Assembly: GCA_021298245.1 (NCBI GenBank)
Contig: JAJTDZ010000026.1
Coordinates: 1 to 43,267, forward strand
From: Algoriphagus sp.
Lineage (GTDB): Bacteria > Bacteroidota > Bacteroidia > Cytophagales > Cyclobacteriaceae
Reading direction: 5' to 3'
Length of the DNA: 43,267 bases
In this document: one piece after another, positions 16,785-25,042 of the stretch
Layout of the letters: every line of letters starts with the position of its first letter
Position numbering within the stretch: the stretch's first letter is position 1
Made by a program: the position numbers and the translations under genes
Notes under the pieces: model-generated
Database searches by the model: none
Told to the model about the DNA's origin: nothing
What the model saw: the letters and a program-made list of their open reading frames with translations, nothing else

Positions 16785-17930
16785 TTATATTTTTTTCAAG
16801 GCCTCATCTAGGTCTTGAATGAGATCTTGTACATCTTCTACCCCTACACTTAGGCGAATCAGCGAATCTACAAGACCTACTTTCTCCCTTTCCTCCTTGG
16901 GAATGGAAGCATGGGTCATGGAAGCAGGATGTCCACACAGGGACTCTACTCCTCCTAAAGATTCTGCCAAGGAAAATAAGTGAAGATTTTCCATTACTTT
17001 TTTTGCATCGCTCAACCGATTTCCCTTCAGGGTAAAGGAAATCATTCCCCCAAAATCACGCATTTGTTCCTTGGCCACCAGATGGTTGGGATGGTCCTCA
17101 AAACCAGGCCAGTAAACTTTACCTACTTTGGGGTGCTGTCGTAAAAAATGAGCGATTACTTTTCCATTTTGGCAATGCCTCTCCATCCGAAGATGAAGGG
17201 TTTTGATGCCTCTCAAGACCAGAAAACAGTCTTGAGGCCCAGGAGTGGCCCCACAGGCGTTTTGAAGAAAAACCAAGCGCGAAGCCAAGTCATCGTCATT
17301 GACAACCAAAGCTCCCATCACCACATCGGAATGTCCTCCCAAATATTTGGTCACGGAATGCATCACAATATCTGCACCCAAATCTAGGGGATTTTGAAGG
17401 TAAGGAGAGGCAAAGGTATTGTCTACGGCCAAGAGCAACTTATGCTTTTTTGCAAAGGAGGCCATGCCTTTCAAATCGATGATGTTCATCATAGGATTGG
17501 TAGGAGTTTCTACCCAAACCATTTTGGTGCGGGGAGTCACCCAGGCAGACAAGGCTTCGGGATCAGCCATAGACACAAAGTGAAATTTAATTCCATAGCG
17601 CTCAAAAACCTTAGTAAACAAGCGGTATGTGCCCCCATAGAGGTCATTGGTAGAGATTATTTCATCTCCAGGCTGAAAGAGCTTGATGACTGAATCGATT
17701 GCACCTAGGCCAGAGGAAAAGCAAATGCCATGTTTTCCATTTTCCAAGGCAGCCAAACTTTGCTGCAAGGCGGTGCGAGTGGGATTGTGCGTGCGGCTAT
17801 ACTCGTATCCTAAGTGATCTCCAGGAGATTTTTGAACGTAGGTCGAAGTCTGAAAAATTGGAGTCATGATGGCTCCAGTAGAAGGATCTGGAGCGACTCC
17901 CGCATGAATGGCTTTGGTACCGAATTTCAT
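16785..17930 (-). CDS. Trans-sulfuration PLP enzyme (cystathionine gamma-synthase / gamma-lyase family)
   Basis: A 381-residue Cys/Met-metabolism PLP-dependent enzyme. It has YEYSRTHNPTR (42-52, phosphate/PLP contacts from the neighbouring subunit), SSGLGAIDS at 72-80, NDLYGGTYRLF, D170 in AVDNTFASPYLQNP and the Schiff-base Lys195 in SVTKYLGGHSD. The C-terminus has SLAESLGGVESLCGHPASMTHASIP and SVGVEDVQDLI. Members make cystathionine from an activated homoserine plus Cys (MetB) or cleave cystathionine (CGL); the two cannot be told apart by eye. Length is typical. It is divergent from the VTT-protein gene and apparently monocistronic. No SAM-responsive leader was recognised in its short upstream region. 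Confidence 0.92.
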   Translation of the reverse strand: MKFGTKAIHAGVAPDPSTGAIMTPIFQTSTYVQKSPGDHLGYEYSRTHNPTRTALQQSLAALENGKHGICFSSGLGAIDSVIKLFQPGDEIISTNDLYGGTYRLFTKVFERYGIKFHFVSMADPEALSAWVTPRTKMVWVETPTNPMMNIIDLKGMASFAKKHKLLLAVDNTFASPYLQNPLDLGADIVMHSVTKYLGGHSDVVMGALVVNDDDLASRLVFLQNACGATPGPQDCFLVLRGIKTLHLRMERHCQNGKVIAHFLRQHPKVGKVYWPGFEDHPNHLVAKEQMRDFGGMISFTLKGNRLSDAKKVMENLHLFSLAESLGGVESLCGHPASMTHASIPKEEREKVGLVDSLIRLSVGVEDVQDLIQDLDEALKKI

Positions 17931-18050
17931 GGTTGGTAGTGTTAGGAGGTTTGGGTTTATAAAGAATTAAGCATCTAGTTGAAGGACTTGACTAGAAATC
18001 CAATCCTTGGTGCTAAACTTGCTGGTACATACTTCCAAGGCGAGTCAAAG

Positions 18051-18587
18051 ATGACAAAAAAGGAGAGCATTTTCAAATGGCTAATTTCTTACTTCCGAAA
18101 TCATCCCGGGACTGCCATAGGTTGGGCCTGGGTGAGTACCATGCCTTTGGTAGGGTCATTCCTTTTGCCTTTTTTCTATCCTTGGCTTGATTCCTTGGTG
18201 CTGGATGGCCCTTGGATGCATGTAGCCCTAGGCCTAGGGATGACCTTACTTGTCAGCTTGGCTATCCTTCCCAGCACATTGACTGCCCTGACCTCAGGTT
18301 TTTTCTGGGGATGGGAGATTTTTCTTACCCTCTTGGTAAGCTACCTGCTCGCCAATGCCTTGGGATATACTTTTGGAAAATTTCTTCATGCAGACTTTAA
18401 AAGCCTACTTTACCAAAGAAATCCCACTTTGCAACAGGAAATAGAGACTAGGATAGCCCGACCTGCCGGATTGATTTTTTTTGTACGGATAAGTCCAGCC
18501 GTACCCTTCGCCATTTCCAATTTTCTTTTTGCCTCCCTAGGCATACCCTTAAAAGCTATGGTAACTTACAGCTGGGAATTGCCCTAA
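18051..18587 (+). CDS. VTT-domain (TVP38/TMEM64/DedA-like) membrane protein, C-terminally truncated
   Basis: The ATG at 18051 is preferred to a TTG at 17979; it gives 178 residues. Several hydrophobic helices are visible: IGWAWVSTMPLVGSFLLPFF, VALGLGMTLLVSLAIL and IFLTLLVSYLLANALGYTFG. The SNARE-associated/VTT core includes PSTLTALTSGFFWG, and RPAGLIFFVRISPAVPFAISNF, the conserved F-x-R-x-(S)P-x-x-P-F loop. Known members are inner-membrane proteins, some with lipid-flipping roles. After GIPLK the sequence switches to an unrelated AMVTYSWELP and stops. The usual last helices (about 40 residues) are missing. The last 32 nt overlap the convergent C25 peptidase gene, which also ends early, so this looks like the product of a deletion or rearrangement. 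Confidence 0.75.
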   Translation: MTKKESIFKWLISYFRNHPGTAIGWAWVSTMPLVGSFLLPFFYPWLDSLVLDGPWMHVALGLGMTLLVSLAILPSTLTALTSGFFWGWEIFLTLLVSYLLANALGYTFGKFLHADFKSLLYQRNPTLQQEIETRIARPAGLIFFVRISPAVPFAISNFLFASLGIPLKAMVTYSWELP

Positions 18588-20874
18588 GTGCAGGATCCCC
18601 CAACAATAGCATTTGTTCCACCTGCGCCAAATTCAAATCATCCATACCATACCTTTCCAAAAACAATGCGTCGCTCTGTAAAATTACCTCTCCTAAAGTA
18701 GGGCAGGAATCCTGTGCCCAGTTGGAAAACATCACTTCATACCAAATGGAGGTATATCTCTTCAGTACTACATCAAGAGCAAATGCACTTGGTGAAATTA
18801 CAGCAGAAGCCCAACCGCGCGGAGTGAGAAGCCAATCTTCAGCTTTGGTAATCTTGCTGCTAAAGGCACTTCCGTACGAACAACTTAAAATCAGAAAAAT
18901 GGGATGGCTTTGAAAAAAATTTCTTCCTTGAAGGGAATCCGTAACAAATCCCAAATCCAATTCTAGGTAGTCTGAAGAGCCGTGTCCAAAAAAGGTAAGA
19001 AGATCTAGACTCTCCTGGATTTCATATGGAAGAGCTAGGGGCTCCACTTCGTTGAGAGAAGTTTTTTTCATGGCAAAAACTTCCCCTACGGATTCGGATT
19101 GAGCTAGGCAAGATGCAATCTCGGAAAGGTAAGAATGGTACCGCTCTCCTTCCAAAGGAGTAAAGCCTCCGCTTAAATGGAGTATTTTTGGCTTTTCTCC
19201 TAACCTAAGCCCTTGCTTTTCTTTTTGAATAACCTTTAATAAATAATCTGAAATCTGTTGAGAACGGGTGACTGGAAGCCTTCCCACTGCCATAACTGGA
19301 ATATTCGCTCGGGTAGAATCTACCCCCATGACATAGTACTTGTCCGAATAGGGGAAGCCAGCTGGAGGCACCAAGTCCTGAAAATCAAAAGCCTCGGGAT
19401 GATTTTTAGCGAATATTGATCCTGTAGTCACCGCAGGTTGGGAAAATGGGGCCAATGACCTCCCTACCAAAAACAAATGGCTAGGTTGATGTTTTTGCCA
19501 ATAATTTCGCAAAAAAAGATGCACCGCCAGAGGAGTCTTTTCTCCAAAAGAAAAATGGTTGTACAAGTCTTCGATGTTTACTATCAAGGTATCGAAGTCT
19601 CCTCCTTGTGGGGATGCTCTGTAAGCCGCATAAGCTTTCAGCGGATTGGAATGGATACTACTTGGTTTTTCTAGAAAGGGGTGCCCCAGCAACAAGTAAT
19701 TGGCGGAAGGAGCCAACATGTCTCTAAATTTAACAAGCTGGAGCTTTCTTACTTCCAAGGTCTGTTCTGGACTGACCATCCAAAGCTTACTCAACTTTTC
19801 GGTTACCCCAGCTAAAAATCGAATGGAATCAGCCTCCTGAACTAGATGATGAAGCTGCATTTCGTAGGGATTTTCTCCTTGGTAGACCAAAAAATTTCTA
19901 GAATCGGAGCTCAAGATCACTTCCTGCACCTTTGCTGGTAGTAGGATGGGGAAAGGAGGCGCATCTCCTAGAGGTAAGTCCTTGGGATAACGGAGCTGTA
20001 AAAAGGAAACCGAGAAATAATCTGACTCATGTTGCTGTTCAAGGCGCAACTCCACATGAAGGTCCCCTTGCATTGAAAAGTTTTCCTTACCCAAGGCAGC
20101 ACTATAAAAAAAGGGAGCATATCCAAAAAAAACCAAGGTATCTAAGAGGCAGGTTTGATCCCTACTTGGTCCCACCCAAAGGGACACGGTATGCTTCCTA
20201 GGAGACCTGCCTACCCCACCTAAAGATAAAGTACTTGGGGCATCATGTGATATCTCTGTGCTTAGTTCAAAAACACGACGATAGGAGGTAGAGATAACTG
20301 GACCCGTCCATCCCTCACCCTGATCAAAAATGGAACGCCTTACCCCTAAATCATACATCCTACCCAAAGCATATTGCTCTGAGCCCAGGTGGGCTATTTC
20401 GTGAAGGTAATAGGTAGTCCTCGGTAAGCGATGTACAGGACTTGGTAGGTATTTCATCCTTTTACCTAACTCTCCTGGTGTGTAGGTCAAAAAGAAAACC
20501 GTAGTATCAGAAAAGGTATTTACAAAGGGATTAGAAATAGATAATCCATCTTCTAGAAGCAAAAGATCTAAGGTCGCATCATTTTTCAAACCCAAAAAAT
20601 CTATAAAATCCACCGTATCGAAGCGGGAGTCTTCTTCTCCCTCTACATGCAAGGCAACTTCTTTTCCTCTATGATAAAGTCGAAAAAATTTTGGATTGAT
20701 TTGCTGCATCGTCAGACCTGTATTGGCCAATGCCTCGTAGCCGATCCGGTAGATGCCTTCAGTAGCCGTAGAAATTTTATAGTAGGCAAGATCGTAGCGG
20801 AACCAGGTAGAATCCTGTACGGCAAGCAGAATATTGGGGGAAACCAGAATCAAAACAAAAAAAAGTACTTTCAT
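18556..20874 (-). CDS. C25 gingipain-type peptidase, PorU/PorU2-like T9SS sortase, C-terminally truncated
   Basis: The ATG at 20874 (not the TTG at 20907) begins a signal peptide (MKVLFFVLILVSPNILLAVQ), giving 772 residues. The N-terminal part (YRIGYEALANTGL, FRLYHRGKEVALHVEGEEDSRFD and FIDFLGLKNDATLDLLLLEDG, in pieces) is typical of PorU2-type type IX secretion sortase homologues. The C25 catalytic pair is present: His631 in FFGHGSSDY and Cys665 in LILSCSYGSAF. PorU-family proteins cleave the CTD sorting signal of T9SS cargo and attach cargo to the surface. The protein stops after QMLLLGDPALRAIPSCKLP, immediately at the end of the catalytic domain, whereas family members continue with Ig-like and further C-terminal domains. 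The stop lies where the gene meets the truncated VTT gene. No other por/gld genes are in the window. Confidence 0.78.
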   Translation of the reverse strand: MKVLFFVLILVSPNILLAVQDSTWFRYDLAYYKISTATEGIYRIGYEALANTGLTMQQINPKFFRLYHRGKEVALHVEGEEDSRFDTVDFIDFLGLKNDATLDLLLLEDGLSISNPFVNTFSDTTVFFLTYTPGELGKRMKYLPSPVHRLPRTTYYLHEIAHLGSEQYALGRMYDLGVRRSIFDQGEGWTGPVISTSYRRVFELSTEISHDAPSTLSLGGVGRSPRKHTVSLWVGPSRDQTCLLDTLVFFGYAPFFYSAALGKENFSMQGDLHVELRLEQQHESDYFSVSFLQLRYPKDLPLGDAPPFPILLPAKVQEVILSSDSRNFLVYQGENPYEMQLHHLVQEADSIRFLAGVTEKLSKLWMVSPEQTLEVRKLQLVKFRDMLAPSANYLLLGHPFLEKPSSIHSNPLKAYAAYRASPQGGDFDTLIVNIEDLYNHFSFGEKTPLAVHLFLRNYWQKHQPSHLFLVGRSLAPFSQPAVTTGSIFAKNHPEAFDFQDLVPPAGFPYSDKYYVMGVDSTRANIPVMAVGRLPVTRSQQISDYLLKVIQKEKQGLRLGEKPKILHLSGGFTPLEGERYHSYLSEIASCLAQSESVGEVFAMKKTSLNEVEPLALPYEIQESLDLLTFFGHGSSDYLELDLGFVTDSLQGRNFFQSHPIFLILSCSYGSAFSSKITKAEDWLLTPRGWASAVISPSAFALDVVLKRYTSIWYEVMFSNWAQDSCPTLGEVILQSDALFLERYGMDDLNLAQVEQMLLLGDPALRAIPSCKLP

Positions 20875-21171
20875 GAGATTAAAAAGTGGAACCAAAAAAA
20901 TGTACAAAATCGGTCACTAACCTGTCCTAAACGTGAACACGATATTTTTTTTGGCAATGAAAAAAAAGAAAGAGAAAAAAAATAATTAAGAATTCAATAT
21001 AATAAAAATAGGTCCAATTTGCAAAATATGACAGGTTTTGGAAGAGAAAAAGGAAGATTTTGTTTAGAACAGCAAGGTCTTCGTCTCAAAATTTAAATAA
21101 AATAAAAAGTTGGTATCACTTTTTCTTCTTTGGTAGAGGGCCCCATCAAGGACACCCATTCCATTTTAAAA
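20875..21171. other. AT-rich divergent intergenic region, no gene seen
   Basis: A gap of about 297 nt between the C25 peptidase gene and the PadR gene, with long A and T runs around 20940-21020. An 8-bp inverted match, AACCTGTC (20919-20926) and GACAGGTT (21030-21037), lies 103 nt apart. No convincing TAnnTTTG element, RNA gene or coding frame was identified. It must hold the promoters of both flanking genes. Confidence 0.5.
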
Positions 21172-21510
21172 ATGAGTCACATGAAACTTGCAGGTACATC
21201 CAGGTGCTTGAATCAGGAAATTTTAGAGTATTGTATCCTTCACCTGATATCTAAAGGGGAGATCAATAGCTCTGATCTGGCGGAGCAACTCACCGAAGCA
21301 CAGCTGATAGAAGCAGAGGGAAGCATTTATCCTCTTTTGCACCGACTCAAGTCCGAGGCATGGCTGAGTACAAGAGTGGAACAATCAGAAGGAAATCCCT
21401 CCAAAAAATACTACCTCCTCACAGAAGCAGGCAAGAAGTCTTTAGGAAATTATGCGCATAACTGGAAAAAATTAACAAGTACCGTTCAAACCCACCGAAA
21501 AAAGAAGTAA
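21172..21510 (+). CDS. PadR family transcriptional regulator
   Basis: A 112-residue protein from the ATG at 21172 (a second ATG at 21181 is equally possible; the TTG at 21130 is less likely). The winged helix is visible as LNQEILEYCILHLISKG, SDLAEQLTEAQLIEAEGSIYPLLHRLKSEAWL and SEGNPSKKYYLLTEAGKKSL (in pieces), which is the PadR/PF03551 pattern with the wing followed by the Y-Y-x-L-T-x-x-G motif. It is a short, DNA-binding dimer-type regulator. The gene is 24 nt upstream of the PspC-domain gene. PadR-PspC pairs are common in Bacteroidota, and the regulator probably controls this pair in response to envelope stress (inference). Confidence 0.9.
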   Translation: MSHMKLAGTSRCLNQEILEYCILHLISKGEINSSDLAEQLTEAQLIEAEGSIYPLLHRLKSEAWLSTRVEQSEGNPSKKYYLLTEAGKKSLGNYAHNWKKLTSTVQTHRKKK

Positions 21511-21534
21511 TCCTATTCTTTGAATCCCCTTTTT

Positions 21535-23463
21535 ATGAAAAAAACCTTAAGCATTAACATTGGCGGCATAGTATTCCATATCGAAGAAGACGGGTATGAG
21601 ATGTTAAAAAAATACCTAGATGGGATCAATGCTCATTTTTCAGAATATCCAGACAGCAAGGAAATCATTTCTGATATAGAAAATAGAATCGCAGAAATTT
21701 TCCTTTCTTACCTTAAAAACAACAATCAAGTCATTAACGCAGAAAACGTAGAGCGATTGGTTGAAAAAATGGGGAAGCTAGCTGACTTTGGTGCAGAAGA
21801 ACCTCAAGGAAAGGGAAAAGAAGAATCCCAAGAGGAAGATTTTTACAAGTACGTCACTCCTCCATCAAATGAATCTTTGGGATATAAGAAAATCATGAGG
21901 ATGGAGCATAAGAAAATTCTTGGAGGCGTATGTGCAGGGATTGCCCATTATTTTTCAATTGATCCCTTATGGATTCGTTTAATTTTTATTCTCTTACTCT
22001 TCAGCGGGGGAATCAGTATCGATTTAGATTTTTTTGATACGGAAATGAATTTCAGTATTGGCTTTTTTATCTTCTTAGCTTACCTCGTACTCTGGGTCAT
22101 CTTGCCTGTTTCTAAGGAACCCATTGACGACAGCAGCATTAAAAAATTATTTAGAAATCCAGACGATAAAGTTTTGGGAGGGGTTGCAAGTGGATTGTCC
22201 GTTTATCTAGGGATTGAAGCCCTTTACTTGCGTCTCGCCTTCATCTTGATGACCTTCTTGGGCGGCTCGGGCGTAGTGATTTACATCATCTTATGGATCA
22301 TAACTCCGTTGGCAAGTTCGATTACTGAAAAGATCAAAATGAAGGGGGGAAAAATCACCTTAGACAATATTGAATTCATCGTAAAAGAAACCATAAAGCC
22401 GGTAGAGATGGCTCCAGAATCCAAGGCTAAAAAAATAGTCATGGCGCCCTTTCGCTTACTCGGCCAAGTGATTGACTCACTTAGAACTTCCTTAGGCCCA
22501 TTGGGAAAATTTATTTTACTGGTAATAAGGATCTTTTTTGGAACATGGATTTTGATACTTGGCTTAGTTCTTACCGCTGCTCCTTTGTTATGGTCTGCCG
22601 TTTATTTGGGAATTACTGATGCTAATTTTCAATTTGGAGAAGAGACCTTACCCATACATCTCTTGATCGAATTGGTGCCATTTTCCTTGGTAGCATCGGT
22701 TTTTGGTTTGATTGCCATACCAGGAATTACAATTCTAATCCTAGGCCTAAGCGTCTTGGTTAATAAAATTTTGATTGGGAAAAAATTTGGATTTACTGCC
22801 ATGGCCCTCTGGTTTTTATGCATTGGATTTTCGGGTTATTTCTTGACAGAAATTCTTTCGAAGTTTAAAGAATCAGAAAAAATAGAAACTACCGTCCCAC
22901 TTACTCTTTCTCCAGGAATTATGGTGATCGGAACGAAGGAAGAAGAGGAAGAAAAAATGTTTAATCTGGTCCAACTTAGTCTTATAGGTACAGCAGACAG
23001 TGTGGTTAGCCTCACTCAAGAACGATCTTCCAAAGGAAAAACCAAAGAAGAGGCCTTGGAAAATATCCAAAGCATCGCCTATTCCTACGAGGTAAAAGAT
23101 TCTTTAATCACCTTTGAAAAAGGCTATGATTTAGGTGCCTTGAAAACTTTCAGGGAACAATCCATCCACATGACCTTGGCAATTCCCTACGATACTCCTT
23201 TTATCATGGAACCCAGCCTAGTAGAAATACTTCAAAATACTCTTTATGAAAATGGTTTTGAAGATTCTGATGTCAGACCGGAAGCAATATGGGTGTTTAA
23301 CGCAGCTGGTCTCACCTGCCTTACTTGCCCAGAAAAAAAAGGGGAACGCAGGGATTGGGATTCATTTGATTCGGAAAAAACTAGGTTAGATTCTCTAAAT
23401 AAAATGAAGAGCGATAGTTTAAGTAAAGCAAAGTTTGAGGGTAAGTCTGCTACTCAGGATTGA
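21535..23463 (+). CDS. PspC-domain membrane protein with two PspC modules
   Basis: The ATG at 21535 gives 642 residues; the TTG at 21520 adds only five. The N-terminal about 90 residues (KTLSINIGGIVFHIEEDGYEML..., a small alpha/beta region with IEEDGYEMLKKYLDGI) are found on Bacteroidota PspC proteins. Two PspC modules follow: MEHKKILGGVCAGIAHYFSIDPLWIRL and NPDDKVLGGVASGLSVYLGIEALYLRL (in pieces), each ending in hydrophobic helices. About four more transmembrane segments lie between 270 and 440, and a soluble C-terminal domain of about 190 residues follows. PspC-type proteins sense or buffer membrane stress. It is co-transcribed with the PadR gene and ends just before a strong terminator at 23494-23516. 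Confidence 0.88.
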   Translation: MKKTLSINIGGIVFHIEEDGYEMLKKYLDGINAHFSEYPDSKEIISDIENRIAEIFLSYLKNNNQVINAENVERLVEKMGKLADFGAEEPQGKGKEESQEEDFYKYVTPPSNESLGYKKIMRMEHKKILGGVCAGIAHYFSIDPLWIRLIFILLLFSGGISIDLDFFDTEMNFSIGFFIFLAYLVLWVILPVSKEPIDDSSIKKLFRNPDDKVLGGVASGLSVYLGIEALYLRLAFILMTFLGGSGVVIYIILWIITPLASSITEKIKMKGGKITLDNIEFIVKETIKPVEMAPESKAKKIVMAPFRLLGQVIDSLRTSLGPLGKFILLVIRIFFGTWILILGLVLTAAPLLWSAVYLGITDANFQFGEETLPIHLLIELVPFSLVASVFGLIAIPGITILILGLSVLVNKILIGKKFGFTAMALWFLCIGFSGYFLTEILSKFKESEKIETTVPLTLSPGIMVIGTKEEEEEKMFNLVQLSLIGTADSVVSLTQERSSKGKTKEEALENIQSIAYSYEVKDSLITFEKGYDLGALKTFREQSIHMTLAIPYDTPFIMEPSLVEILQNTLYENGFEDSDVRPEAIWVFNAAGLTCLTCPEKKGERRDWDSFDSEKTRLDSLNKMKSDSLSKAKFEGKSATQD

Positions 23464-23493
23464 TTGGTTTGTTTGGTTTTAGTTTAGTGACTA

Positions 23494-23521
23494 AAGAGGC
23501 ACACGAGGTGCCTCTTTTTTT
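23494..23521 (+). terminator. Intrinsic terminator after the PspC gene
   Basis: A 9-bp perfect stem, AAGAGGCAC (23494-23502) with GTGCCTCTT (23508-23516), a 5-nt loop and a T tract to 23521. It lies 30 nt after the PspC stop and 26 nt before the preferred ATG of the MBL RNase gene, so that gene needs its own promoter within or near the terminator. Confidence 0.85.
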
Positions 23522-23546
23522 GTATCTTTTTCCAAATTTTAGTCCT

Positions 23547-24944
23547 ATGGATGTTACTGCAAAATTTTTAGGGGGTTCTGGCGTAGTCACAGGATCGAAA
23601 TACTTGATTGATCTAGGTGATTTTGAATTTTTAGTGGACTGTGGCCTCTTTCAGGGTAAAAAAGAATTACGAGAACTGAATTGGGATGCTTTTCCCATGC
23701 CCTTAGAAGATTTAGAAGCCATTCTCCTTACCCATGCGCACCTAGACCATATTGGATATTTGCCCAGGTTGGTAAAGCAAGGATTCAACGGGCCCATTTA
23801 TTGCACCGAAGCTACGGCAGACCTTGCCAAAATATTACTTCTTGATTCAGGAAAACTTCAAGAAGAAGAGGCTGAATTTGCTCGAAAAAAAGGGTATTCT
23901 CGGCACGATGATCCCCAAGCTCTGTACACCATGAAAGATGCGGAAGCCGTCTTTCGGCTGCTGGTTCCTCAAGCATTTGAAATTCCCTTTTCGATTCATC
24001 CATCTGTCACGGTTACCTTTTACCATGCCGGCCATATCCTAGGGGCATCCATCGTCAAATGCCTCATTCAAGGGGAGCATCAAACCAAAAAATTAGTCTT
24101 TTCAGGAGATCTTGGTAGGTCCAAAGATCCAATTCTTTTTCCGCCTACCCGCATTCCAAAGGCCGATGTATTGTGGATAGAATCTACCTATGGAAATCGA
24201 AGTACCTCCACACAAAAACCAGAAAAGGAGTTGGCCCTAGCCATTCGCGATACCTTCAGGCGGGGTGGATTGGTAATCATTCCTGCCTTTGCAGTGGGCA
24301 GGACGCAACTTCTCCTATACCATCTATTTCAACTCATGGAAAAAGGGGAAATTCCAAAAGTTCCCATTTTTACCGATAGCCCCATGGCCATAGATGCCAC
24401 CAAGCTTTATCTGAAATTTCACACTGCTCATCGCCTCACTGCCATGCTGCAAGAGGAGGAACATGCATTTAGGCATCCGCAACTCCACTACTTTCAAAAA
24501 AAAGAAGAATCCATGTCACTCAACGACCATAAAGGAAATGCCATCATCATTTCTGCAAGTGGAATGGCTACGGGAGGTAGGGTACTTCACCATCTTTTTC
24601 ATCACCTACCTCATGAAAAAAATGGTGTCATCATCGTGGGGTACCAAGCAGAAGGCACACGAGGAAGAAGATTATTGGATGGCGAACCCACCCTTCGCAT
24701 CTATGGTAAAGAGGTGGACGTCAAAGCAAAAGTATATCCTATAGATGGGTTATCTGCGCATGCCGATCAAGAGGAACTGATGGATTGGGCCGAGGGGTTC
24801 TCAGAAAAACCAAAAATGACCTTTATAGTTCATGGAGAAAAAGAAAGTTCGGAAGCACTGTCCCAAAAATTAAACCAAGAGCTTGGTTGGAATACCGTTA
24901 TCCCGAGCTACTTAGAATCCTTTTTTCTCTTTAAAGGAATCTAA
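23547..24944 (+). CDS. MBL-fold/beta-CASP RNA-processing exonuclease-like protein
   Basis: The ATG at 23547 gives 465 residues; the longer TTG start at 23460 would read through the preceding terminator and is rejected. The metallo-beta-lactamase motif is LTH63-A-H65-L-D67-H68, followed by FYHAGHILGAS and VFSGDLGRSKDPIL. The beta-CASP region shows VLWIESTYGNRS, GGLVIIPAFAVGRTQLLLYHLF, IFTDSPMAIDATKLY and SASGMATGGRVLHHL. The terminal motifs are GYQAEGTRGRRLL and DGLSAHADQEELMDW (motifs in pieces). This is the YSH1/CPSF73-like class of bacterial mRNA-processing nucleases; the exact RNA target is unknown. It converges on clpC with a shared bidirectional terminator. Confidence 0.93.
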   Translation: MDVTAKFLGGSGVVTGSKYLIDLGDFEFLVDCGLFQGKKELRELNWDAFPMPLEDLEAILLTHAHLDHIGYLPRLVKQGFNGPIYCTEATADLAKILLLDSGKLQEEEAEFARKKGYSRHDDPQALYTMKDAEAVFRLLVPQAFEIPFSIHPSVTVTFYHAGHILGASIVKCLIQGEHQTKKLVFSGDLGRSKDPILFPPTRIPKADVLWIESTYGNRSTSTQKPEKELALAIRDTFRRGGLVIIPAFAVGRTQLLLYHLFQLMEKGEIPKVPIFTDSPMAIDATKLYLKFHTAHRLTAMLQEEEHAFRHPQLHYFQKKEESMSLNDHKGNAIIISASGMATGGRVLHHLFHHLPHEKNGVIIVGYQAEGTRGRRLLDGEPTLRIYGKEVDVKAKVYPIDGLSAHADQEELMDWAEGFSEKPKMTFIVHGEKESSEALSQKLNQELGWNTVIPSYLESFFLFKGI

Positions 24945-24989
24945 ATCCTTCCTTCGTTGTAGACCAAAGAAATTTTAAGTAATCAAAAA

Positions 24990-25020
24990 AAAGCCTTGAA
25001 GTAGTCAACTCCAAGGCTTT
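24990..25020. terminator. Bidirectional intrinsic terminator between the MBL RNase gene and clpC
   Basis: AAAGCCTTG (24990-24998) pairs exactly with CAAGGCTTT (25012-25020), with an inner AGT/ACT pairing and a small loop. An A run precedes it and a T run follows it (25021-25028), so it can end transcription from both sides. Confidence 0.85.
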
Positions 25021-25042
25021 ATTTTTTTAAAAGACTGTTATA

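Noticed and set aside
17931..18050. A SAM- or cobalamin-type riboswitch in front of the trans-sulfuration gene
   Set aside because: The leader is too short and no conserved riboswitch core was seen by eye.
20919..21037. AACCTGTC/GACAGGTT inverted pair as a PadR operator
   Set aside because: The arms are only 8 bp and 103 nt apart in very AT-rich DNA, and do not resemble the usual closely spaced PadR palindrome; chance is likely.
23460..23546. The long 5' extension of the MBL RNase from the TTG at 23460
   Set aside because: It would translate through a strong terminator hairpin, and the homologous N-terminus begins at the ATG at 23547.
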